DNA from: Marinospirillum alkalitolerans
GTDB taxonomy: Bacteria > Pseudomonadota > Gammaproteobacteria > Pseudomonadales > Halomonadaceae
Reading direction: 5' to 3'
DNA: 64,000 nucleotides
Assembly (NCBI RefSeq): GCF_045055655.1
Contig: NZ_JBANFI010000006.1
Coordinates: 62,001 to 126,000, forward strand
Positions 42,059 to 51,736 of this stretch are shown here, one piece after another. The translations under genes were made by a program, and so were the position numbers. The number at the start of each line of letters is the position of its first letter. Position 1 is the stretch's first letter. Under the pieces are notes generated by a model. It was not told where the DNA came from. It made no database searches and saw only the letters and a list, made by a program, of their open reading frames with translations.

Positions 42059-43297
42059 ATGTCTCGAAGAAGAGTTGTGGTAACGGGGATGGGTTTGGTC
42101 ACGCCGCTGGGTAATACGCTCACGGAATCCTGGGAAGCTATTCTTGCTGGTCGCAGTGGCATGTCACTGATCGAAAAGTTTGATGTGAGCGCCTTCAGTA
42201 CCCGTTTTGCTGCTGAAGTGAAGAACTTCAATGTAGAAGACTATATGCCGGCTAAAGATGCCCGCAAAATGGATACCTTTATTCAGTATGGTATGGCAGC
42301 AGCGATTCAAGCGATAGAGGATGCAGGGCTGGAGACGACCGAGGCCAATGCCGAGCGTATCGGCTGTGCTCTGGGGTCAGGTATCGGCGGCTTGCAGATG
42401 ATTGAGAAAAGCCATGAGGCTTTGCTCAATAGTGGCCCGCGTAAGGTTTCTCCCTTCTTTGTGCCTGGTTCGATCATCAATATGATTTCCGGTAATCTGG
42501 CCATTCGCTATGGCTACCGTGGACCGAACATTGCCATTACCACCGCCTGCACGACAGGTACGCATAATATCGGTTACTCAGCACGTACGATCGCCTATGG
42601 TGATGCGGATGTGATGATCTGTGGTGGTGCTGAAGCAGCAAGCACTCCACTGGGTCTCGGTGGTTTTGCCGCAGCGCGCGCCTTATCTACACGTAACGAT
42701 GATCCGCAAGCAGCCAGTCGCCCTTGGGATAAAGACCGTGATGGCTTCGTATTAGGTGATGGTGCGGGTGTGCTGGTTTTGGAAGAATATGAACACGCTA
42801 AGGCCCGTGGCGCACGCATCTATGCTGAGCTGACCGGTTTTGGTATGAGTGATGATGCTTATCATATGACCTCACCGCCCGAAGATGGTCGTGGTGCCGC
42901 AGCGGCGATGCAGCATGCGCTGCGTGATGCTGGACTCAATCCAGATCAGATCGACTATATCAATGCGCATGGTACCTCGACTCCCGCTGGTGATATCGCA
43001 GAAAGTCTGGCGATAGAAAAAACTCTGGGATCGGCAGCCAGTCAGGTCGCAGTCAGTTCAACCAAATCGATGATCGGCCACCTTTTGGGTGCAGCAGGTG
43101 CTGTCGAGGCGGTGTTCTGTATTCTGGCAATACGCGATCAGGTGGCGCCACCAACGATCAATCTGGATCAGCCAGAAGAGGGATGTCGTCTCGACTATGT
43201 CCCGCATCAAGCCCGCGCGATGCGCATCCAGCACACCCTGTCCAACTCCTTTGGCTTTGGTGGCACCAATGGCAGCCTGATTTTTAGTCAGGTTTAA
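42059..43297 (+). CDS. fabF: 3-oxoacyl-ACP synthase II
   Basis: Condensing enzyme of fatty-acid elongation, 412 aa (E. coli 412). The nucleophile is C164 in TTACTTGTHN, with histidines in INAHGTSTPAGD and SMIGHLLGAAG. It ends NSFGFGGTNGSLIF. FabF rather than FabB is indicated by length, the MSRRRVVVTGMG start and position after acpP. The ATG at 42059 has GGAGAAGAGG upstream. Confidence 0.97.
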   Translation: MSRRRVVVTGMGLVTPLGNTLTESWEAILAGRSGMSLIEKFDVSAFSTRFAAEVKNFNVEDYMPAKDARKMDTFIQYGMAAAIQAIEDAGLETTEANAERIGCALGSGIGGLQMIEKSHEALLNSGPRKVSPFFVPGSIINMISGNLAIRYGYRGPNIAITTACTTGTHNIGYSARTIAYGDADVMICGGAEAASTPLGLGGFAAARALSTRNDDPQAASRPWDKDRDGFVLGDGAGVLVLEEYEHAKARGARIYAELTGFGMSDDAYHMTSPPEDGRGAAAAMQHALRDAGLNPDQIDYINAHGTSTPAGDIAESLAIEKTLGSAASQVAVSSTKSMIGHLLGAAGAVEAVFCILAIRDQVAPPTINLDQPEEGCRLDYVPHQARAMRIQHTLSNSFGFGGTNGSLIFSQV

Positions 43298-43300
43298 GCC

Positions 43301-44161
43301 ATGTCCCTGTTGCTGCTGGATGGTCGTGCACCGCTGCCCAGTGATCTTGATTGGTTACTGGCCAGCCGGGCCCTCGCTTTTGGCGAAGGCTTGTTCACCA
43401 GTGTGCGCCTTTGGCAGCAGCAGCCGCTTTTCTGGCCAGATCATCAGCAGCGTTTGCAAAAAGGCCTGGATCAACTGGGCGTCAGTCTGGATGCCAGCCT
43501 CTGGCAGAGTCTAGAGCAAGAAGTCATGCAGCTGGCGCAGCAGCAGGGTGAAGGGCGTCTGAAGGTTATGCTGCTCGCTGGTCCCGGTGGTCAGGGATAT
43601 GCGCGTCAGCAAGCCAGCTTGCCTTGGCATCGCCTTGTCCATGCGCAACCTATGCAGATTGAGCCTAGTCTGTATCTGGGTCAGCCTGTCTGGTGGCTGG
43701 CCTGCCCAGCCTCTGGGCCGCATTCAGAGACCAAGCATTTGAATCGCTTGTCACAAGTCCTGGCTGCAGATGCTTGTCCCGCACCCTATCGTGAAGCCCT
43801 GCTCTACAGTGCGCAAGGTGAGATCAAAGAAGGCATAGCGCGTAACCTCTTCTGGCGTTCTCAGGGGCGTTGGTACACGCCTTGCTTGGGATCGGGCGCA
43901 CTGGCGGGTGTGATGCGCAGGCAGCTCATTCGCTTGCTGGGTGTAGAGGTCGCTGAAGTTAAAACCCAGCTGATTGATCTACAGCAGGCCGATGAAATTT
44001 TTCTTTGCAATAGTGTGCAGGGTATTTGGCCGATTACGCGCCTTGACCATGCTGGTGGTACTCTGGCGCACTGGTCTGTTGGGAGGGCAACGCTGGCACT
44101 GATGGCAGATTTTCATCCTCAGATGGGGTTGCCTGTCCCTTCCTCAGTCAGTTCACTGTGA
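43301..44161 (+). CDS. pabC: 4-amino-4-deoxychorismate lyase
   Basis: PLP enzyme (fold IV) that makes 4-aminobenzoate for folate, 286 aa, slightly longer than E. coli PabC (269). The PLP lysine is K145 in ETKHLNRLSQVLA; the EIKEGIARNLFW and GVMRRQLI blocks are typical. It follows fabF by 3 bases, the same order as in E. coli and Pseudomonas. Confidence 0.93.
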   Translation: MSLLLLDGRAPLPSDLDWLLASRALAFGEGLFTSVRLWQQQPLFWPDHQQRLQKGLDQLGVSLDASLWQSLEQEVMQLAQQQGEGRLKVMLLAGPGGQGYARQQASLPWHRLVHAQPMQIEPSLYLGQPVWWLACPASGPHSETKHLNRLSQVLAADACPAPYREALLYSAQGEIKEGIARNLFWRSQGRWYTPCLGSGALAGVMRRQLIRLLGVEVAEVKTQLIDLQQADEIFLCNSVQGIWPITRLDHAGGTLAHWSVGRATLALMADFHPQMGLPVPSSVSSL

Positions 44162-44167
44162 TTCTTT

Positions 44168-45220
44168 ATGATCAAAAAGTTATTTTTTGCTTTCAGTTTG
44201 GCCCTGTTTCTTCTCATCGGGCTGGCTGCTGTGTGGGGCTGGCAGCAGCTTCATCAGCCTTTGCAGCTGGATACTTCGCGCAATATTGATGTGCCCGCAG
44301 GACGCGGCTTTATGCAGGTGGCTCAGCAGCTGGAACGCGAAGGCCTGGTGCAGCATTTGCTGCCTCTGCGCCTTTGGCTACGCCTGACGCAAGATCCGGC
44401 CGCGATTCGTGCAGGGGAGTATCGTCTTGAACCTGGTTTGAGCTTGATGGAGCTGAAATCACTGCTTGAATCCGGCCAAGTGGTGCAGTATAGCCTAACG
44501 ATTCCAGAGGGCCGTACCTTCAATGATTTTCGTGCGCGCCTTGCCGCCGCGCCTTATCTTGAGCCGCTGACAGCCGAATGGACGGAAGCGGAAATCATGG
44601 CAGCCCTAGGTCAGCCGGATCAGCCGGCAGAGGGTTGGTTTTTTCCCAGTACCTATGTGTATCACAAGGGGATGCGTGATCTGGATATCCTGCGTCAAGC
44701 GCACCAGCGTATGCAGCGTTTGCTCGAGACTGTCTGGGCCGAGCGTCAGGAGCCCCTGCCCTATGCCTCGCCTTATGAGGCTCTGATTATGGCCTCGATC
44801 ATCGAACGAGAAACAGGCGCGCCCCACGAGCGGCGTGATATTGCGGGTGTGTTTGTGCGGCGTTTGGAGCGTGGAATGCGCCTGCAAACTGATCCGACTG
44901 TTATTTATGGGATGGGTGATCGTTACCAGGGGCGTATTACTCGTCGTGATCTGCGTGAACCTACACCTTGGAATACCTATGTGATTCATGGTTTACCGCC
45001 TACGCCCATTGCCTTGCCTGGTGAGGCTGCCTTGCGCGCCAGTGTCGACCCAGCGCCAGGGGAGACCTACTATTTTGTGGCGCGCGGAGATGGAACCCAT
45101 CATTTCTCGCGCACCTTGCAAGAGCATAATCGCGCGGTGCGTCAGTATCAGTTGAATCGTCGCGAAGATTATCGCTCCTGGCCAGCTCCAGCGAACACGG
45201 AGACACCTGCTGATGACTAA
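44168..45220 (+). CDS. mltG: Endolytic murein transglycosylase
   Basis: YceG/MltG family, 350 aa, one N-terminal membrane helix (about 5-25) and a periplasmic LysM-like and catalytic domain. The catalytic glutamate is E213 in MASIIERETG. Other blocks are RLQTDPTVIYG, the REPTPWNTYVIHGLPPTPI region and YYFVARGDGTHHF. It trims nascent glycan strands. Overlaps tmk by 8 bases. Confidence 0.95.
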   Translation: MIKKLFFAFSLALFLLIGLAAVWGWQQLHQPLQLDTSRNIDVPAGRGFMQVAQQLEREGLVQHLLPLRLWLRLTQDPAAIRAGEYRLEPGLSLMELKSLLESGQVVQYSLTIPEGRTFNDFRARLAAAPYLEPLTAEWTEAEIMAALGQPDQPAEGWFFPSTYVYHKGMRDLDILRQAHQRMQRLLETVWAERQEPLPYASPYEALIMASIIERETGAPHERRDIAGVFVRRLERGMRLQTDPTVIYGMGDRYQGRITRRDLREPTPWNTYVIHGLPPTPIALPGEAALRASVDPAPGETYYFVARGDGTHHFSRTLQEHNRAVRQYQLNRREDYRSWPAPANTETPADD

Positions 45221-45869
45221 ACGTCCCGGTTTATTTTTGACTTTGGAAGGCGGCGAGGGCGCGGGCAAAACCACCAATTTACGTTGGATAACCCAGCGTC
45301 TGGATCAGGCGTCTATTCCTTGGGTGGCCACGCGAGAGCCAGGCGGTACACCTTTGGCAGAGCAGATGCGCGGCTTGCTGCTACAAGCCTCGCCAGCAGA
45401 ACCCCTGAGTGCAGAGGCTGAATTACTGTTGATGTTTGCCGCACGTGCCCAGCATTTGCAGCAGGTTATTAATCCTGCTTTGGCGGCAGGAAAATGGGTG
45501 GTGTGTGATCGTTTTACCGATGCCACCTTTGCCTACCAAGGCGGTGGTCGAGGTTATCCTGTTGCCGATATTGCGTATCTGGAGCAGTTAGTGCAAAAGG
45601 AGCGTCGCCCTGATGCGACCTTTTTGCTGGACTTGCCGCTGGATCACACTGCCGCTCGTCTTGATCAGCGTGGGCAGCAGCTGGACCGTTTTGAGCAGGA
45701 AAATCAAGCTTTCTTCACCCGAGTGCGTCAAGCTTATCTGGCACGGGCAGAAGCTGATCCGCAACGTGTTCATGTGATTGATGCCGCGCAACCGCTGGAG
45801 CAGGTGCAGCAGCAACTGGCTCAGCCGCTTGATCGCTTGATGGCGGCTTGGCAAGCCGAGGCGCACTGA
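45213..45869 (+). CDS. tmk: Thymidylate kinase
   Basis: Phosphorylates dTMP to dTDP, 218 aa. The P-loop is EGGEGAGKTT, followed by TREPGGTPLAEQ, the DRF motif in VVCDRFTDATFAYQGGGRG and the QRGQQLDRFEQE lid region. It overlaps both neighbours: mltG by 8 bases upstream and holB at TGATG downstream. Confidence 0.96.
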   Translation: MTKRPGLFLTLEGGEGAGKTTNLRWITQRLDQASIPWVATREPGGTPLAEQMRGLLLQASPAEPLSAEAELLLMFAARAQHLQQVINPALAAGKWVVCDRFTDATFAYQGGGRGYPVADIAYLEQLVQKERRPDATFLLDLPLDHTAARLDQRGQQLDRFEQENQAFFTRVRQAYLARAEADPQRVHVIDAAQPLEQVQQQLAQPLDRLMAAWQAEAH

Positions 45870-46873
45870 TGTCTGTCGCCAAGGCTGAACAAAAACCCGC
45901 CTTGCCTCTGCCCTGGCATGCCAGCCTGTGGCAGCAGTGGCATCAGCAATATCAGGCTGATCGCTTGCCGCATGCGTTGTTGCTCAGTGGAGAGGCCGGT
46001 TTAGGCAAGCGGACTTTAGCGCGTGCGCTGGCTCATTTTTTACTCTGTGAGCAGCCTCAGGGTCAGCATCCTTGTGGGCATTGTGCTGGCTGTCAGCTGC
46101 TCGAAAGCGGCTTTCATCCAGACTGGTATAACCTTCAGCCCGAGGCTGAAGGGAAGGCGATCCGTATTGATGCCATCCGCGATCTGACTCAGCGTTTACA
46201 GCAGAGTGCGCAGAAGGGGGGCTATAAGGTCGTCCTGCTCTGGCCAGCGGAGGCGCTGAATCTGCACGCAGCGAATGCGTTATTGAAAACGCTCGAAGAG
46301 CCCGAGCCATCCACCTTGTTTCTGCTCGTCAGTGATCAGCCATCGCGCTTGCCCGCCACCTTGAGAAGCCGCTGCCAACACTGGGCGCTTTCTATTCCGC
46401 CTTCAGCAGAAACCCTGCCTTGGCTCACTTGTCAGCTGAGCGCCGATCAGCAGCCGGAGCAGCTGCTGCGTGCGGCAGGTGGTCGGCCCTTTGCCGCCTT
46501 GAAATTGCTGGAAAGCGGTGTTGAGCAGCAGCGTGTTGAACTGGTGCGTTTAATGGAGCAGCTCACCTGTGGCGCTGATCCTTTGGAATTGATCGCGCCC
46601 TTGAAGAAGCTGCCGCTGGCGTGGATGATCACCACTTTGCAAAACTGGTGCGCGGATACGCTGCGTTTGATGATGGCCGGTGAGGCCGCGGTTTATGATA
46701 CGCGCCAGCAGCCACTCTATCAGCAGTGGGCAGATTGTTTTTCAGTCCATCAGTTGCTGGCGATTCAGCAAGAGCTAGAGCAGCGCCAAAGGCATCTGCT
46801 TACCCATCCAAATGAAGAACTTTTTTTAGAAGGTCTGGTGATTACATTTCAGAGGGCATTGCACGATGAATGA
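45869..46873 (+). CDS. holB: DNA polymerase III subunit delta'
   Basis: Clamp-loader subunit, 334 aa (E. coli 334). The degenerate Walker A (SGEAGLGKRTLA) is at 40-51, a zinc-binding cluster uses C60, C69, C72 and C75, and the family stretches NALLKTLEEPEP and LPATLRSRCQ are present. The ATG at 45869 overlaps the tmk stop. Its own end overlaps pilZ by 8 bases. Confidence 0.94.
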   Translation: MSVAKAEQKPALPLPWHASLWQQWHQQYQADRLPHALLLSGEAGLGKRTLARALAHFLLCEQPQGQHPCGHCAGCQLLESGFHPDWYNLQPEAEGKAIRIDAIRDLTQRLQQSAQKGGYKVVLLWPAEALNLHAANALLKTLEEPEPSTLFLLVSDQPSRLPATLRSRCQHWALSIPPSAETLPWLTCQLSADQQPEQLLRAAGGRPFAALKLLESGVEQQRVELVRLMEQLTCGADPLELIAPLKKLPLAWMITTLQNWCADTLRLMMAGEAAVYDTRQQPLYQQWADCFSVHQLLAIQQELEQRQRHLLTHPNEELFLEGLVITFQRALHDE

Positions 46874-47213
46874 AACATCTAAGCATCTTACGTTGACAAT
46901 CAAGGATCTCCCCAGCCTTTATGCGGCCTATATGCCTTTTCTCAAAAATGGCGGCCTATTTATTCCAACGGCGAGCTATTTTCATCCTGGGCAAATGATT
47001 TTTGTCAGTGTGCAGCTGCCTGGCGAAGCAGAGCCACGGCGCTTTCACGGTCGTGTGGCATGGCGCACGCCTGTGGGTGCGCAAGGGCGTCGAACGCCGG
47101 GTGTTGGCATCCACTTTGAGCAGGTTGAAGAGGGTGTGATCTCACCACGTCAGCAGATCGAGAAGCTGCTTGGCGAGCTGCTACAGAGCGATAAACCCAC
47201 CCAAACGATTTAA
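46866..47213 (+). CDS. pilZ: PilZ domain protein, type IV pilus class
   Basis: 115-aa PilZ-fold protein. Location directly after holB and length match PilZ of Pseudomonas, which is needed for type IV pilus assembly. The RxxxR and D/NxSxxG c-di-GMP-binding motifs are not visible: the N-terminal part reads LKNGGLFIP and the beta-barrel continues with FHGRVAWRTP and GVGIHF. It is therefore probably a non-binding, protein-interaction PilZ. It overlaps holB. Confidence 0.9.
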   Translation: MNETSKHLTLTIKDLPSLYAAYMPFLKNGGLFIPTASYFHPGQMIFVSVQLPGEAEPRRFHGRVAWRTPVGAQGRRTPGVGIHFEQVEEGVISPRQQIEKLLGELLQSDKPTQTI

Positions 47214-47267
47214 GATCAAGCGAAGATGTCAAGGAGGGCGCAGCTCGATCCATTGAGAGAGAATACG

Positions 47268-48095
47268 ATGCATCTAGTTGATTCCCATTGCCATTTAGAT
47301 ATGCTGGATTTAACCCGTACCTCGGTCGGGGCTGACGCGGATCTGGCGCAGGTGCTGGCCGCTGCGCGTCGCCGGGGTGTGAAGCACTTCTTATCGGTTA
47401 ATGTTGATCCGCACCAGTTTGATGCTTTGCAAGCGCTGGTGGCACCTTTTGCTGATGTGAGCCTAAGCCTGGGTTTGCATCCGCTGCATTACCAAGAGGC
47501 CCCAGCGCTGACGTCTGCGGATCTGCTTGAAAAAGCTCGTCATGAGCAGGTCGTGGCGATAGGCGAAACGGGTCTTGATTACCACTATGATCAGACCTAC
47601 CAAGCGCAACAGCGCGCCTCTTTTGCTGAGCATCTTGAAGTGGCCTTGGCGGTGAACAAGCCGGTTATTGTGCATACCCGTGATGCTGCTGAGGATACCC
47701 TGGCTTTATTGCGCCCTTTTTGTGAGCGTGGCGGGCAGGGGGTGATTCACTGCTTTACCGAAGATCTGGCCTTTGCGCGTGAAGTGATCGCCATGGGGTT
47801 GTATATCTCCTTCTCTGGTATTGTGACCTTTCATTCTGCCAAGGCGCTGCGTGAAGTGGCGCGTGTGGTACCGCTGGATCGTGTACTGGTTGAAACCGAT
47901 GCGCCCTATCTCGCTCCTGTGCCTTTTCGTGGCCAGCAGAATGAGCCTGGTTATGTGCGTGAGGTGGCCAGTTGTCTGGCAGAGCTGCGCGGTTTAAGCC
48001 CAGAGCTGGTGGCTCAGCAAACGACCGAGAACTTTTTCCGTCTTTTTCAGTGTGCGCGGCCTGTATTCACCCCTGAGTTCGAGTTGAACAGCTAG
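47268..48095 (+). CDS. TatD family deoxyribonuclease
   Basis: Metal-dependent DNase/hydrolase of the TatD family, YcfH type, 275 aa. Metal ligands are in DSHCHLD (H7, H9), GETGLDYHYD, the PVIVHTRDA histidine, HCFTED and the aspartate in VETDAPYLAPV. The start at 47268 fits the family N-terminus. It closes the fabD-tatD cluster. Confidence 0.93.
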   Translation: MHLVDSHCHLDMLDLTRTSVGADADLAQVLAAARRRGVKHFLSVNVDPHQFDALQALVAPFADVSLSLGLHPLHYQEAPALTSADLLEKARHEQVVAIGETGLDYHYDQTYQAQQRASFAEHLEVALAVNKPVIVHTRDAAEDTLALLRPFCERGGQGVIHCFTEDLAFAREVIAMGLYISFSGIVTFHSAKALREVARVVPLDRVLVETDAPYLAPVPFRGQQNEPGYVREVASCLAELRGLSPELVAQQTTENFFRLFQCARPVFTPEFELNS

Positions 48096-48205
48096 CCGCT
48101 GCGAGTGGCGAAGGCTTGCTTTCGTGCCCGAAGCTGATTAATCTTGTGACCAAACTTTGTTTTCTGGTCATCCGATTGAGGGTGGCTCGCCGCTAGGAGT
48201 TGTCC

Positions 48206-48880
48206 ATGGTTGAATCTCCCGTAGAAAAACAAGCCCGCCGAGTGCGTGAATTTCGCCAACGTGAACAGCGTATTTTGGAAGCCGCCCTCACGCTGTTTTT
48301 GCAGCAGGGCGAAGATCGCGTCACCGTGGAGATGATTGCCGAGCAGGTGGGTATCGGCAAGGGCACCATTTACAAACACTTCAGCACAAAATCAGAGATC
48401 TACCTGCGTTTAATGGTGGATTATGAACGCGAAATGGCCGCCTTGTTTCAATCACCGAAAATTTCTCAAGATAAAGAAGCGCTCTCACGCGCTTATTTTG
48501 AGTTTCGTATGCAAGAGCCAGCCAAGTATCTGCTTTTTAACCGCCTTGAAGAAAAGCTGGTTAAAAGCAATGTGGTGCCGGATATGATTGATGAGCTGCA
48601 TCGTTTTCGTGCCAAGAATTTGGAAAGTCTGTCCGAGCTGATAGGCGCGCGGGTCGATGAGGGGCTGCTAGAAGATGTGCCTCCTTATTTTCACTACTGT
48701 GCGGCCTGGGCTTTTGTGCATGGTGCGGCAGTCTTGTACCAATCTGAATTTTTTCAGGATGTCATCCAGGATAAGGATGAGTTCTTTCGTTTTATGATGG
48801 ATATTGGCGTGCGTATGGGCAACCGAGGCCAGCGCGGCAAGAAGCGTGCTGATACGCTCCCCAGTGATCAGACAGTCTAG
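48206..48880 (+). CDS. TetR family transcriptional regulator
   Basis: 224-aa regulator. The HTH lies at about 39-60 (VTVEMIAEQVGIGKGTIYKHF), followed by a ligand-binding domain with no recognised specificity. ATG at 48206 has AGGAG at 7 bases. It lies 9 bases before the DUF1285 gene and is probably co-transcribed with it, so it may autoregulate the operon. Although a fatty-acid cluster lies near, the sequence is not PsrA, FadR or FabR as I know them. Confidence 0.9.
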   Translation: MVESPVEKQARRVREFRQREQRILEAALTLFLQQGEDRVTVEMIAEQVGIGKGTIYKHFSTKSEIYLRLMVDYEREMAALFQSPKISQDKEALSRAYFEFRMQEPAKYLLFNRLEEKLVKSNVVPDMIDELHRFRAKNLESLSELIGARVDEGLLEDVPPYFHYCAAWAFVHGAAVLYQSEFFQDVIQDKDEFFRFMMDIGVRMGNRGQRGKKRADTLPSDQTV

Positions 48881-48889
48881 GAGGCGCTT

Positions 48890-49489
48890 GTGTCTCGTTT
48901 GCAGGGCCTTATTCAACGCAGCTTGCCCTTGGCGCAAGAAACAGCACGGCCACCTGTTGAAAGCTGGTCACCGACTCAGCTGCTGACGCTTGATTTTTTT
49001 GTGGATCGTTTTGGTCAGTGGTTTTATGAAGGCCGTCCCTTTACACGCCCCGATGTAGCCCGTCTGCTAACGCGCCTGCTCAGGCGTGAGGCGGATGGCG
49101 AATATTATCTGGTGACACCAACAGAAAAAAACCGCGTGCGCGTTGAGGAAACCCCTTTGCTCGTGATTGACTGCGAACGTCATCTCGGTACCGATGGGCC
49201 AGAAATTCGCTGCGAAACCCAGTATGGAGATTGGCTGACGCTGGATGCGGCGCATCCGTTGCGCCTAGTGGAGAGCCAAGTCGATGAGGGGGCAGATCAG
49301 CCAAGCGAACGCCAGGTCCGTCCCTATATCACCACTTGGGCGGGCGTTGAAGCCCGCTGGCTGACTCAGGCCTACTACCGCATGTTGGAATGGGCCGAAG
49401 AAGCAGATTGGGATGGTCGTCCCGCATGGGTGCTGACCAGCTGCCAGCAAACCTTCTTGCTTTCTTATCAGGATGTTGACGCGTGTTGA
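48890..49489 (+). CDS. DUF1285 family protein
   Basis: 199 aa, GTG start with GGAGGCGCTT upstream. Matches the DUF1285 pattern: FFVDRFGQWFYEGRPFTRPDV, LLRREADGEYYLVTPTEKNRV and VEETPLLVID in the first half, then a second small domain. Structures exist for this family but no function. It has no signal peptide and is probably cytoplasmic. It is coupled to the SF1 helicase downstream by a 7-base overlap. Confidence 0.82.
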   Translation: MSRLQGLIQRSLPLAQETARPPVESWSPTQLLTLDFFVDRFGQWFYEGRPFTRPDVARLLTRLLRREADGEYYLVTPTEKNRVRVEETPLLVIDCERHLGTDGPEIRCETQYGDWLTLDAAHPLRLVESQVDEGADQPSERQVRPYITTWAGVEARWLTQAYYRMLEWAEEADWDGRPAWVLTSCQQTFLLSYQDVDAC

Positions 49490-51723
49490 CCGAGGAACAG
49501 CAGGCGGTTGTGCAGCATCAGCAGGGCCATGCGCGTGTGCGTGCAGTGGCTGGATCAGGCAAGACGACGACCCTCGTCGCGCGCGTGGTGCATCTTTTAC
49601 AGCAGCAGGTGCCGCCGCAGCGCATTTTGATTGTGATGTACAACCGTGCCGCCAAAGAAGATTTTCAGGCCAAGTTGATGCAGGCTTTAGCCGGTACTCC
49701 GCTTCGTCCACCTGATGTCCGCACCTTTCACTCGTTGGGACATCGTCTGACAGAGAGCTTTGTCCGCTGGGGCGTACTGCCAAGGCGTCGCTTGGTGCAA
49801 GAAGAATGGATGGTCGATCGTTTGACCCGCCAAGCCTTAACGCTACTTGCTCAGGAGCAGCAGGAAGAAGCGGCTCCGTGGTTAGAAGAAGAAACGCTGG
49901 AAGGCTTTAAAAGCTTCTGCACTCTGGTAAAAAGTGGTCTTGAAACAGCTGCAGACTGTTATGCCAGCTTGAACCTCAGTGGTCAGTACCAGCACTTTGT
50001 CCAGGCTTTTGCGCGTCTGGAAGCCTTATTAGAGCAAGAAGGGCAGATGTTTTTTGATGATCTGCTCTGGCGGCCAGTGATGCGCCTAGTCGAACAGCCC
50101 GAGTTGCAGGCCCGCTTGCAGGGTTATCTGGAGCAGGTCATTGTTGATGAGTATCAAGATATTAACGCCGTTCAGCAGCGCTTACTCAAGGCGCTGGTTG
50201 GGCAGGCGCAGGTCATGGTGGTCGGTGATGTTGATCAGTGTATCTATGAGTGGCGTGGTGCACGACCTGAATATATGCTCAGGCACTTCCATGCGGACTT
50301 TTCACCGGTGACAGATTATCCGCTCAGTCGTACCTTTCGCTTTGGTCATGCGCTGGCACTGGCAGCTAATCAATTGATTCAGCATAACCTTGAACGCCCC
50401 CCGCAAATCACGCTGGCGAGCCCTCGTGCCGAGCCAGCGACCTTGGTTCAGGGGCAGGGCGCAAGCTGGTTGTTACAAACCTATCAGGCTGCCGCTACGG
50501 AACAGCAGCAAGAAGCGGCGATTCTGGTGCGCAGCTGGTCACAAAGTCTGGCGGTGCAGCTGGCCTTTTTGAAGGCCCATCAGCCTTTTCGCCTGTTGCG
50601 CCAAGAGCACTTTATTTTTAATCGTCCTCAGATCAAGGGCTTAATGGCCTATGCGCGCTTGGCGTTTTTTGGCCAATCTGGGCAGGCGTTGAACTTTGAT
50701 CACCCCAAGGTGCAGCAGGATTTTGATCAACTGCTGAGCTTTCCTACCCTCTATTTAAGCGAAGCTGAGCGCCAGCAGTGTGTACAGGCCCAGCGTCAGG
50801 CGGGCAGTATTGGTCTCGATGCGGTCTTGGCGCAGTGGCCAATAGCGAAGAGGCGGCGTGTGCAGCAGCGCTTAAAACTCCTCGAGCAGCTGCGTGTGAA
50901 GGCCCGGCGTTTGAGTCCAGTGCAGCTGATTGATCAGATTATGGAGGCCACGCGGGCCCCAGAAGTGTTGCGAAAGGCTGCCGCCAATCAAGAAGCGGCG
51001 GATGAAGCCCTGCGCTTGATTGAAGGTCTGCGGCGTTATGCCGAGCGCGGGCCAGCCAGTCTTGAGGCCTGGATCACCGAGCTGGAGCAGGCGCAGCAAG
51101 AAGGCAGTGCGATGCAGGCACAGCAGCAGGAAGGGGTGCCTGTGATTTTGACGGTGCATGCCGCAAAGGGGCTGGAATGGCGCTGGGTGGGCCTATATGG
51201 CCTGAACGAAGGTGATTTCCCTTATATGGGGCGCTTTGGGCGGTTGAGCGCCCAAGAAGAAGAGGCCGAAAGGCGTTTATTCTATGTGGCGATGACGCGG
51301 GCCAAGCACACCTTAGTCTTGGCCAGCGGTGAGGCCGCCAGTCCTGTGAGCCGCTTTGTAGAGGAGGCTCAGCTACAGGATGCCTTGCAGTTGGCCGCTG
51401 CGCTTGCAGCACCTGCGCCACCGGCTCAGCTGCAGGTTCGCTACCCAGAGTTACAGGGTCATTATTGGCAGCAGGTCCATCCTGGTGCCGCACCGCGCTT
51501 TCTTGCCGCAAAGGAGCATCTTAAGGCAGTCTCCCCGCCAGTAGCCCCGATACACACGGGCGCATTGCGTGCTTGGCAGCCGGGAGCTGAGGTTGAACAC
51601 TCGCGTTTTGGGCGCGGCCGACTCCTTGATATTCAAGGCGATCAGCCTAAGCGTTTGTGTCGTGTTGAGTTTGCGCAGGTGGGGGTGAAAACCCTGCATG
51701 AAGCCTGGTTGCAGCTGGCCTAA
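49483..51723 (+). CDS. UvrD/Rep-like superfamily 1 DNA helicase
   Basis: 746-aa SF1A helicase. Motifs: Walker A AGSGKTTT at 23-30, Ia VMYNRAAKEDF, II VDEYQD at 221-226, III GDVDQCIYEWRGA, IV SRTFRFG, V TVHAAKGLEW and VI RRLFYVAMTRAK. A PcrA/UvrD-like C-terminal Tudor-like segment follows (VEHSRFGRGRLLDI). Motif III differs from the UvrD/Rep GDDDQSIY, so it is probably a paralogue. Starts with GTG (a TTG three bases later is an alternative). It follows tetR and DUF1285 in one tight operon, which is an unusual partnership. Confidence 0.9.
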   Translation: MLTEEQQAVVQHQQGHARVRAVAGSGKTTTLVARVVHLLQQQVPPQRILIVMYNRAAKEDFQAKLMQALAGTPLRPPDVRTFHSLGHRLTESFVRWGVLPRRRLVQEEWMVDRLTRQALTLLAQEQQEEAAPWLEEETLEGFKSFCTLVKSGLETAADCYASLNLSGQYQHFVQAFARLEALLEQEGQMFFDDLLWRPVMRLVEQPELQARLQGYLEQVIVDEYQDINAVQQRLLKALVGQAQVMVVGDVDQCIYEWRGARPEYMLRHFHADFSPVTDYPLSRTFRFGHALALAANQLIQHNLERPPQITLASPRAEPATLVQGQGASWLLQTYQAAATEQQQEAAILVRSWSQSLAVQLAFLKAHQPFRLLRQEHFIFNRPQIKGLMAYARLAFFGQSGQALNFDHPKVQQDFDQLLSFPTLYLSEAERQQCVQAQRQAGSIGLDAVLAQWPIAKRRRVQQRLKLLEQLRVKARRLSPVQLIDQIMEATRAPEVLRKAAANQEAADEALRLIEGLRRYAERGPASLEAWITELEQAQQEGSAMQAQQQEGVPVILTVHAAKGLEWRWVGLYGLNEGDFPYMGRFGRLSAQEEEAERRLFYVAMTRAKHTLVLASGEAASPVSRFVEEAQLQDALQLAAALAAPAPPAQLQVRYPELQGHYWQQVHPGAAPRFLAAKEHLKAVSPPVAPIHTGALRAWQPGAEVEHSRFGRGRLLDIQGDQPKRLCRVEFAQVGVKTLHEAWLQLA

Positions 51724-51736
51724 TCTGCCATCTTCC

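Noticed and set aside
46866..47213. PilZ protein as a c-di-GMP receptor
   Set aside because: The RxxxR and D/NxSxxG motifs needed for c-di-GMP binding are not visible, so it is treated as a pilus-assembly type PilZ.
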